Below are positions 17,414 to 24,513 of a stretch of 38,448 nt of DNA, piece after piece. Under the pieces are notes generated by a model. That model was given only the letters and a program-made list of their open reading frames with translations. It searched no databases and was not told where the DNA came from. Position 1 is the stretch's first letter. Each line of letters opens with the position of its first letter. The translations under genes and the position numbers were made by a program. The DNA is from Rhodopila globiformis (GTDB taxonomy: Bacteria; Pseudomonadota; Alphaproteobacteria; Acetobacterales; Acetobacteraceae): positions 1 through 38,448 of the forward strand of contig NZ_NHRY01000067.1 of NCBI RefSeq assembly GCF_002937115.1, read 5' to 3'.

Positions 17414-18963
17414 GATGCCGCGCTCACCTCATGGGATTGCACCCCCGACGCCGGGTCGCCACCGAGCGCGGCATGCATGATCGCGTTGTCGCTGATCTCG
17501 CCGCGGGCGCCGTCGATTTCGCGAACGATACGGCCGCCGTACATCACCAGAACACGGTGGCTGAGGTTGATCACCTCTTCCACCTCGGTCGAGTACAGCA
17601 GGACCGCGCCGCCGGCCCGGGCATAGTCGTTGATCAGCACATAGATCTCGTGCTTGGTTCCGACATCGACGCCGCGGGTCGGGTCGAACAACAACAGCAC
17701 GCGGCTGCCGGCGAGAATCCATTTCGCCAACACAAGCTTCTGCTGGTTGCCGCCGCTGAAGGCCCCGGCGCCCGTATAAAGCGCCCGCTCGTCCGCCTGG
17801 ACGCGCCGGAGCGCGCCGGCCACGGCGGCCTGCTCGGCAGCATTGTCGATCAGGCCCGCCCGGGTGAAGCGGCCGACGACCGGCAGGGATGTATTGTTCC
17901 GGCCATCAAGCTTCAGGAAAAGGCCCTCGGTCTTGCGATCCTCCGGCACCAGCGCAAAGCCGATGCTGGCGGCGATGGCGTCGCCTGGCGCGTGCAGGGT
18001 CACCAGACGGCCATCGACGCGGATGCTGCCGCCCGTCGTCGCCAGGTCACCGAACAGCGCCAGGAACAGCTCGAGTTGGCCCATGCCTTGCAACCCCGCG
18101 ACCCCAACGATTTCGCCTGGCCCGAGTTCGAATGATGCGCCCTGCAAACGTCCGGCAGACAGGCCGGCCACGGACAATATGGGTTGAGCAACGACATCCC
18201 GTTGCGGCTTCGGCGGGAAGGTCGCCGTCAACGATCGGCCGATGATCAGCTCCACCACCTCGTTGTCCGTTACCGAATCCACGCCGTAGGTACCAACCGT
18301 GTGTCCATTGCGCAGTACGCTGATCACGTCGCAGAACAGCCGTACTTCAGGCATACGGTGGCTGATGAACACCACCGTCGTGCCCTTCTGTTTCTCTGCT
18401 GCCACGATTTGCGCCAGCCAGTCGATGTCGCGACCGGAAAGAGCCGAGGTCGGCTCGTCCAGCAGCAGGATACGGGGCTTGCGCAAAAGCGTGCGGGCTA
18501 TCTCGATCTTCTGCCGCACCGGAAGGTCGAGATCGCGCACAACTTGGCGCGGCGAGAGGCCGCCCATACCAAGCTGCGAGAGCAGGTCGGCAACCATCGC
18601 CTCGCCCCTGCGCCCGCGCAGCAGGCCGGCAAACCCGGTCGGCTGATACGGCAGCAACACATTTTCCCACACCGTCAGGTCGGGCACCAGCGTCAGTTCC
18701 TGGAAAGCGGTCTGGATGCCGAGCCGATGCGCGTCGCGCGGCGAATGCAGCAACGCAGCCTGTCCAAGAACGGCGACGTGGCCGGCATCGGGCCGGATCA
18801 GCCCGCTGAGCAGCTTCACCAGGGTTGACTTGCCGGCGCCGTTCTCGCCGAGCAGCGCATGAACGGTGCCCGCCTGGATGCCCAGGCTGACATCGTCCAG
18901 CGCAACCGTCGCGCCATACGTCTTGCGCACGGAATGGATGGCGATCGCGGGTTCCAATGTCAT
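17410..18963 (-). CDS. CUT2 sugar importer ATPase (RbsA/XylG-like)
   Basis: A 517-residue double ATP-binding protein. Domain one has Walker A GENGAGKST, a variant signature (DLDLPVRQKIEIAR) and Walker B ILLLDEPTSAL. Domain two has the degenerate GVAGLQGMGQ, signature FSGGNQQKLVLAKW and a Walker B reading VLLLFDPTRGVD, where Phe and Asp replace the usual Asp-Glu. So only one composite ATP site is expected to turn over, as in other RbsA-like proteins, and the second looks more degenerate than usual. The ATG at 18963 is chosen for fit to the family; upstream in-frame codons overlap the binding-protein gene. It is 29 bases after that gene and overlaps the double permease. Confidence 0.92.
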   Translation of the reverse strand: MTLEPAIAIHSVRKTYGATVALDDVSLGIQAGTVHALLGENGAGKSTLVKLLSGLIRPDAGHVAVLGQAALLHSPRDAHRLGIQTAFQELTLVPDLTVWENVLLPYQPTGFAGLLRGRRGEAMVADLLSQLGMGGLSPRQVVRDLDLPVRQKIEIARTLLRKPRILLLDEPTSALSGRDIDWLAQIVAAEKQKGTTVVFISHRMPEVRLFCDVISVLRNGHTVGTYGVDSVTDNEVVELIIGRSLTATFPPKPQRDVVAQPILSVAGLSAGRLQGASFELGPGEIVGVAGLQGMGQLELFLALFGDLATTGGSIRVDGRLVTLHAPGDAIAASIGFALVPEDRKTEGLFLKLDGRNNTSLPVVGRFTRAGLIDNAAEQAAVAGALRRVQADERALYTGAGAFSGGNQQKLVLAKWILAGSRVLLLFDPTRGVDVGTKHEIYVLINDYARAGGAVLLYSTEVEEVINLSHRVLVMYGGRIVREIDGARGEISDNAIMHAALGGDPASGVQSHEVSAAS

Positions 18964-18992
18964 CGCCGGGGCACCTTGGCGAACGGCGGCAA

Positions 18993-20126
18993 CTATTTCG
19001 CCGCCGTTTTCTCCGGAGCGCCGTTCAGGGCGGCGTGCAGACCTACCTCTGGCGTTTCCGGCGAATAGATCGAGGCAAACCAGCCAGGATTGCTGATGAT
19101 CGACGGCTGGAACACGTTGCAGCCCTCCTGCATTTCCTTCCAGGTGCCCTGCTGGCACAGCTTGACGGTCTCATTCGTAACAACCGGCAGAGGCAGCTTG
19201 GTGAATTTCGGGATGGACTTCCCCGCCAGCTTCTCGACCGCCAGCTTCAGCGCCAACGCGCCCGAATAGGGCGGCGACGCATAGGAAATCGAAGACTCCC
19301 CCATTGGCCTGTAGGTGTCCCGGGCCCCTTGCACCTGCTTGTCGCCGACGGGCAGCATCTGGATCCGGTGGCCGTTCGATCCCTCGCCGGCGCAGGGTAC
19401 CAGCTTGTCGTCGGGGATGCCCGCGCCGTTCTCCATCGATGCAGCTGTGTAACAGCCAACCTGCATCCACAGCCCGTTGATCTCGCTCCACGGATGCGTG
19501 GCGAGGATCTTTGTCAGTTCCGTGCGTGCAACGGCCTGGCTCCACATGCCTACGCCTTCGGCGATGATGTGGATGTCAGGATATTTGGAGAACACTTCCT
19601 TCGCCGACTGCGTGCGCTGCAGGTCGACCGAGGTTCCGGGCACGCCGGTGATCACCACCAGGTTGCCCTTGCCGCCCATTTTCTTGACCAGCCATTCCGC
19701 GGTGACCCGGCCGGCCTCATGCTGGTCGATATGCACGTTGTAGGCGCAGGGCTCGGTGATTTCCCCGTCATAGGCAATGACCAGCACACCGGCCTCGCAG
19801 GCGTGGTGGACGACCTGGTTGAGCGCCGTCGGCGAGATCGGGAACACGATGATCGCCTTGGCGCCCGCCTGCACCATGGCGTTGATCTGCTGGATCTGCC
19901 GTTGGGCGTTCGGACCCGCGACCTGCACTTCGAGATCGACCTTGTCCTTCATGTCGGGCGCGGCCGCCATGGCCTTCACCATGTTCGCCGCCTCGGCCTG
20001 CCAGTCGTTGCCGATAAAACTCATGCTCAGATAGATCTTGCTTTTTGCCGCCACCGCCGCGGCCGGCAGCAGAAGTGCTGCGCCAAGAGCAAAAGCGCCC
20101 AGCAGAGTGGCTGTTCGATGTTTCAT
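18993..20126 (-). CDS. Periplasmic sugar-binding protein of the second CUT2 importer
   Basis: A 377-residue RbsB-like binding protein. The Sec signal peptide (MKHRTATLLGAF, Ala-rich core) ends near AVA-AKS at about 27. The mature part starts with IYLSMSFIGNDWQAEAANMV. AGAKAIIVFPISPTALNQVVHHA is the typical second strand-helix, and GVLVIAYDGE the third. The ATG at 20126 is chosen because the signal peptide begins there and an AGGGGGA site precedes it; an earlier start adds 17 mostly basic residues. Paired Cys residues (CAYN; CYTA; CAGEG; CQQG; EGCN) suggest disulfides, more than is usual in this family. It is first in the second transport operon. Confidence 0.92.
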   Translation of the reverse strand: MKHRTATLLGAFALGAALLLPAAAVAAKSKIYLSMSFIGNDWQAEAANMVKAMAAAPDMKDKVDLEVQVAGPNAQRQIQQINAMVQAGAKAIIVFPISPTALNQVVHHACEAGVLVIAYDGEITEPCAYNVHIDQHEAGRVTAEWLVKKMGGKGNLVVITGVPGTSVDLQRTQSAKEVFSKYPDIHIIAEGVGMWSQAVARTELTKILATHPWSEINGLWMQVGCYTAASMENGAGIPDDKLVPCAGEGSNGHRIQMLPVGDKQVQGARDTYRPMGESSISYASPPYSGALALKLAVEKLAGKSIPKFTKLPLPVVTNETVKLCQQGTWKEMQEGCNVFQPSIISNPGWFASIYSPETPEVGLHAALNGAPEKTAAK

Positions 20127-20159
20127 TGGCAATTTCCCCCTGGCCCTGATTGAGCAATG

Positions 20160-20178
20160 CTTGCGCCGAATGCGCAAG
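20160..20178 (-). promoter_or_regulatory. Hairpin in the leader of the second importer operon
   Basis: CTTGCGC and GCGCAAG form perfect seven-base arms around a five-base loop, 34 bases before the binding-protein ATG. There is no T-run, so it is not a Rho-independent terminator. It could be an operator or a leader hairpin affecting translation or mRNA stability. Confidence 0.35.
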
Positions 20179-20288
20179 TGCGCGGAACGGCATTGTGGTT
20201 TCCTGCCGCGACGGTCAATTCTCGGTGGCAGCTATGCCGCGCACTGTAGCAAAACGGATCCGCCCAACGCCGATCGCCCGGGAACTCA

Positions 20289-20402
20289 ATGTCATGTGAT
20301 ACGATCGCAGTGGATTGATGGGACCCAAACCGGGTCGCGACGGTTGAGCCCGTGTTCGCCATGGGCTGTTCAGGGTGTACTTGCGAGTATTCGGTATAAT
20401 CA
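20289..20402. promoter_or_regulatory. Divergent control region with GGTATAAT-type sites
   Basis: The 322-base region 20127-20448 separates the minus-strand importer operon from the plus-strand PQQ dehydrogenase and holds no gene I can support. ATGTCATGTGATACGA (20289-20304) resembles the reverse of the 8616 site. GAGTATTCGGTATAATC (20385-20401) contains GGTATAAT and the eight-base GAGTATTC that also occurs in the minus strand of the 15233 palindrome. A perfect TATAAT (20395-20400) lies 48 bases before the dehydrogenase ATG but has no good -35, which fits activator control. TTGATGGGACC (near 20314) is also present near 8483. Confidence 0.45.
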
Positions 20403-20448
20403 AATTTGGCCGATGGCAATTAAGCAAAGGCTTGAGGGAGGAGGAACA

Positions 20449-22132
20449 ATGTTGCGTCGCCGGTTGCTGTCTGGAACGTCCTGTCTTTTGCCGGCTCTTG
20501 GCCTCACCGCCGTGCTGGGGTTGCATGCGACCGAAGCGCGCGCCCAGGCCACGCCCAGCGCACAGGATTTGGTCACTGCCGCCAACGACAACGCAAACTG
20601 GATCCTGCCCGCCATGAGCTACACCGCCAATCACTACACCGGCGCAGACAAGATCTCGCCGGCGAATGTCAAGGATCTTCAACTCGCCTGGAAGTTCACC
20701 ATGGATGACGCCGGCCCGCTGGAGGTGTCGCCTATCGTTTACAACGGGACGATGTTCGTTACGTCGGCGCACGATCATGTCTATGCGCTGGATGCCGCCA
20801 CCGGCAAGCTGAAGTGGGAGTTCAAGGACAGCCCGCACGTCATCTCGTTCGCCGCCAATCGCGGCATCGGCCTGATCGACGGCAACGTGTACATCGCGAC
20901 GCTCGACGTACATCGCGACGCTCGACGGCCACCTGATCGCGCTGAACGCCGAAACCGGCAAGAAGGTGTGGGACAAGGTAACGGTGGATGACACGGCCAA
21001 TTCGTTCTACACCATGGCGCCGGTGCTGTACCACGACCCGGAAACCAACCAGGACATGCTGTTCCTGGGCGTGTCGAACGGCGACTGGGGCGGGATCGGC
21101 AATATGTCCGCCTACGATCCGAAGGACGGGCACCTGATCTGGCGCTGGGAAACGGTGCCCGGACCCGAGGAACCCGGCCATGAATCCTGGAGCGGCGATT
21201 CCTGGAAGCGCGGCGGCGCCTCGACCTGGGGCGGCGTGACGATCGATACCGCGACCCACACCATGTATCTCGATCTCGGCAATCCGGGGCCGGATTTCCT
21301 GGGCACCGTGCGAGAGGGCGACAACCTCTATTCCGATTCGATGGTTGCCCTCGATATCTCCGGCAAGCAGCCGAAGCTAAAATGGTATCACCAGTTCATA
21401 CCGCACGACACGCATGACTGGGATCCGGCGATGCAGCCCGTTCTGTTCACCGGGAAGGTTGGAAACGACACCCGCAAGCTGGTGGCTGCGGGCGACAAGG
21501 CTGGCAACTTCTGGATCCTGGATGCCGCGACCGGCCAGTTGGTGGACCACACCGTGGCCGCCTTCCAGAAGGGAGTCCACACCCCGCCCTCGGTCGAAGG
21601 CAACATCGCCTGTCCGAACACGCTTGGCGGCATCGAGTATCAGGGCGGCGCATTCGATCCGGCAACGAACGCGTTCTATATTCCCAGCCAGAACGAATGC
21701 GGTCGGTGGACGGCCAGCAAGGACGTCATGTACATCGCCGGCCAGTTCTATACCGGCGGCGCGTTTCCCAAACTCATCGGCCCCGACACCGGGCAGTTGA
21801 ACGCGATCAACGTGTCCACGGGCATCTTCGACTGGCGGCACCATTTCAAATTGCCGAACTACGGCGGCGCGCTGGTGACGTCATCCGGCCTCGTATTCTC
21901 GGGCAACCTGGGCGGCAAGGAGAATGCGTTCAACGCCAAGACCGGGCAGGAACTCTGGAGCTACGATACCGGTGGCTACATCCAGGCCCCCAGCGAAGCC
22001 TATGAGGCGAACGGCAAGGAGTTCATCGTTGTCGCCTCCGGCCCCGCTGGCAACGCGGCGATTCCGGAATTGCCCGACTCGAAAGGGCCAAAGCCGATCA
22101 TCAACGTTTTTGCGCTGAAGTCGGGTAGCTGA
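20449..22132 (+). pseudogene. PQQ-dependent dehydrogenase, frameshifted by a 19-bp duplication
   Basis: Periplasmic eight-bladed quinoprotein dehydrogenase. The Sec signal peptide ends near ARA-QA. PQQ-repeat blocks include VYALDAATGKLKWEF, and GGASTWGG, GNPGPDF and HDTHDWD (catalytic Asp) are present. At 20889-20926 an exact tandem 19-base duplication shifts the frame, so translation from the ATG gives 180 residues and stops at 20991; the rest continues in another frame to 22132. Removing one copy restores a 554-residue protein reading ATLDGHLIALNAETGKKVW across the join. The vicinal Cys-Cys disulfide of methanol and ethanol dehydrogenases is absent. It has a GGGAGGAGG site, and its stop overlaps the cytochrome start. 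It could be a true pseudogene, a reversible slip or an assembly error. Confidence 0.88.
20889..20926 (+). repeat. Exact 19-bp tandem duplication in the PQQ dehydrogenase
   Basis: Two identical adjacent copies, 20889-20907 and 20908-20926. Nineteen is one more than a multiple of three, so the second copy causes a +1 shift. The protein on both sides is otherwise intact, so the event is recent or not fixed. Confidence 0.95.
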
Positions 22133-23337
22133 TGCCAGAGTTCCGTTCGTCGGCGCGCATCGGGCGGCTGGCGTTTGTTGCTGTGGCGCTCGCGGCGTTT
22201 CCTGTCTTGGCCGCGCCGCCGGGCGACCATCAGCAGGCGGTGGCCGCGCTGCGGGATGTGAAGGCCGCGGTCAACGCATTGGTGCAGGCCGATGCCAGCT
22301 ATTCAACCGACCGTAACGTTTATCGCGGCGCCAGCCAGCGGGCGATCAACCTGCTGGTGGGCGAGCATGGGGAAGGCGGCGCGGCGGATGCAATTGGCGC
22401 CATCGGCCACATGGATGCGTTGCTCGACCGGAAGGAAACTCCGGTCTGGGCCGCGCCGTTGCGCGGTGCCGAAGCCAATATGCACGCCGCTGTCGCTTAC
22501 CTTCGGGATTCGTTGAAGGCGCGCGAACTGATGGACTACGACGCCGCGGCGTCCCGGGCGCTGATGTATCTGGAGGTCGCCCGCGGCCGTCCCACCGAAA
22601 CCGGCGTGCTTGGCGGGCTTGAAGGTGTGCTCGCCAACACGGTACTGGGCGTGCCTGCGGGGGCGCAACAAGTTGACGCCTGCAAGCCGCCGTCCGTTGC
22701 CCCGGCCTATGGCACGCATGGCGGCTACCTGGCGTGGGTCGCCGTGCCGGGCGGCGACGGCCCGCATCCCCTGGCGGACCCGACCGGCGGCGCCAAACTT
22801 GTTGTCCGCAGCGGGGACATTCTGGTCCAGACCGCCGCGGCTTCGCTGGTGACGTCGGCCTGCGCCAGCCACACCGGCGCTGCCGAACATGCGGCGGCCG
22901 CGTCGCCCGCGTCACCGACCGTGCAGGGGGCAGGGGCAGCGGAATCGCCGCCGGCACTTTATACCAAGACGCAGGCCGAGAAGGGCGCGGGCATCTTCGC
23001 CTCGAAGTGCGTGCAGTGCCACGGCGCCAACCTGCAAGGCACCGCGGCGCCCGCAGTCGCCGGCGACGACTTTCTGCAGACGGCGCAACGGAACGGCTGG
23101 ACGCTCGCGATGGTCCAGTATCTGGTGCTCAACGACATGCCGATGAACGCGCCGTCGAGCCTGTCGCCGCAACAATACGCATCCGTTCTGGCCTTCCTGC
23201 TTGCATCCAATTGCTATCCTGCCGGCAACAAGCCATTTCCCGTTTCGCCTGATCCGGCCTTCAAGCAAATCAGGATCGGGCCGGTGCCCGGCGAGCATGA
23301 CGGCGAGAACAGCCGGGGCGTCTGCGCGGTCAAATGA
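22132..23337 (+). CDS. Periplasmic c-type cytochrome with an unassigned N-terminal domain
   Basis: A 401-residue secreted protein with a signal peptide (cleavage near VLA-AP, about 28). Residues 30-180 are mostly helical (HQQAVAALRDVKAAVNALVQ and similar) and match no family I recognise. An Ala/Pro-rich linker (about 250-275) leads to a single cytochrome c domain that opens with ALYTKTQAEKGAGIF. Haem is attached at C293-V-Q-C296-H297, and the sixth ligand is a Met of NDMPMNAP (336 or 338). Its ATG overlaps the stop of the PQQ dehydrogenase (TGATG), so it is almost certainly that enzyme's electron acceptor. It is intact although the dehydrogenase is frameshifted. Confidence 0.88.
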   Translation: MPEFRSSARIGRLAFVAVALAAFPVLAAPPGDHQQAVAALRDVKAAVNALVQADASYSTDRNVYRGASQRAINLLVGEHGEGGAADAIGAIGHMDALLDRKETPVWAAPLRGAEANMHAAVAYLRDSLKARELMDYDAAASRALMYLEVARGRPTETGVLGGLEGVLANTVLGVPAGAQQVDACKPPSVAPAYGTHGGYLAWVAVPGGDGPHPLADPTGGAKLVVRSGDILVQTAAASLVTSACASHTGAAEHAAAASPASPTVQGAGAAESPPALYTKTQAEKGAGIFASKCVQCHGANLQGTAAPAVAGDDFLQTAQRNGWTLAMVQYLVLNDMPMNAPSSLSPQQYASVLAFLLASNCYPAGNKPFPVSPDPAFKQIRIGPVPGEHDGENSRGVCAVK

Positions 23338-23538
23338 CCACCCGGGCGCGGGGAAATGAAGTCATACGAAATAAAACAGACCAGGACACGACCCGAAACC
23401 GTGAACCGCGCATCCCTTGACCAGTCGTCTCGCCTGCGGCAAGGGCAGACGGGATCATAATGCCCCGGGCGTCATGGCTCATGGCTCCCGTCAGAACAGT
23501 CAGCCGCGCATGAAGCGGCGAAAGCAAGGGAGACTGCC

Positions 23539-24513
23539 GTGGAACGTCGCTCGCTTCTGAAGGGTTTGTCGGGCGCCGCAGCGATCGGCCTGCTGCCGAC
23601 GACTGCGCCGCGCGCTGCCGAAAAGACCATCATCTATCTGACCCCGGGCCTCGACCTGCCGTTCTGGCGCTATCTCAGCAAGGGCATCGAAAGCAAGGCG
23701 AAGCAGGCCGGCTATGGCTTCGATGTGCTGGACAGCCACAACAACGCCTCGACCCAGCTGAAGAACGCGCAGGACGTGATCGCCCGCGGAGTCGCCGGCA
23801 TCTGCATCTCGCCGACGGACAGTTCCACGGCGCCGGCCGTGCTGGAGCTTGCGAAGAAGGCAAACATTCCGGTGATCATTTCCGACATCGGTACGAATTC
23901 CGGCGAGTACGTTTCATTCATCATCTCCGACAACTACAAGGGCGCCTACGGCATCGGCCAGGTGCTGGCGTCCGCCATGAAGAAGAAAGGCTGGAGCAAC
24001 GGGTCGGTCGGCATCGTCGCGATCAGCCAGGCGCGCAGGAACGGTCAGGCGCGCACCGCGGGATTCCGCAAGGCGATGCAGGAAGCGGGCATCACCAAAC
24101 AAGCCGGACTGCAGCAGATGCAGACCTACTCGGCCGACGAAACCTTCAGGTTCGTGCAGGACATGCTGACGGCGAACCCGGACATGCGCGGCCTGTTCGT
24201 GCAGACCGACCAGCCGACAACCGGCGCGCTGCGGGCGATCCGCGCCGCGCGGCGGCAGGGCGAGGTGCTGGTCGCCGCGTTCGACGGCACGCCCGAACTG
24301 GTGGACCTGATCAAGAAGGGCGCGGTCGTCGGCTCCGGCATGCAGCAACCCTACCTGATGGGCGAAAAATCCGCCGAGGCTCTGCTGGCGCATTTCAAGG
24401 GGCAGGAAGTTCCGAAGGAAACCTCGGTGCCGATCCTGATCGTTACGCCGGGGAATGTGGAGCAGATGTTGCCGACGATCAGGACGACCGTGTTCGCCAA
24501 CGAGCTGGCGTGA
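23539..24513 (+). CDS. Sugar-binding protein of the third CUT2 importer, Tat-type signal
   Basis: A 324-residue RbsB-like periplasmic binding protein. The N-terminus ERRSLLKGLSGAAAIGLL has a twin-arginine motif followed by a moderately hydrophobic core and cleavage near PRA-AEK. It therefore seems exported folded by Tat rather than Sec. The mature part has IIYLTPGLDLPFWRYLSKGIE, GVAGICISPTDSSTAPAVL and IPVIISDIG, all typical. The start is GTG at 23539 with AAGGGAGA upstream. It follows the cytochrome gene by 201 bases, which hold no gene and show only a weak operator-like AGTCATACGA (23360-23369). The ATPase start overlaps its stop. The substrate is unknown. Confidence 0.9.
   Translation: MERRSLLKGLSGAAAIGLLPTTAPRAAEKTIIYLTPGLDLPFWRYLSKGIESKAKQAGYGFDVLDSHNNASTQLKNAQDVIARGVAGICISPTDSSTAPAVLELAKKANIPVIISDIGTNSGEYVSFIISDNYKGAYGIGQVLASAMKKKGWSNGSVGIVAISQARRNGQARTAGFRKAMQEAGITKQAGLQQMQTYSADETFRFVQDMLTANPDMRGLFVQTDQPTTGALRAIRAARRQGEVLVAAFDGTPELVDLIKKGAVVGSGMQQPYLMGEKSAEALLAHFKGQEVPKETSVPILIVTPGNVEQMLPTIRTTVFANELA

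Noticed and set aside
21410-21440. DWD in the PQQ dehydrogenase as a lanthanide-dependence signature
   Set aside because: The Asp-x-Asp signature is meaningful within methanol/ethanol dehydrogenases; membrane glucose dehydrogenases show a similar Asp-x-Asp, and the flanking Pro-x-Gln-Pro pattern here is closer to those.
23360-23369. AGTCATACGA as a fourth member of the GGTATGA operator family
   Set aside because: Two mismatches in ten against the reverse of the 8687 site and no second half-site; too weak to list.
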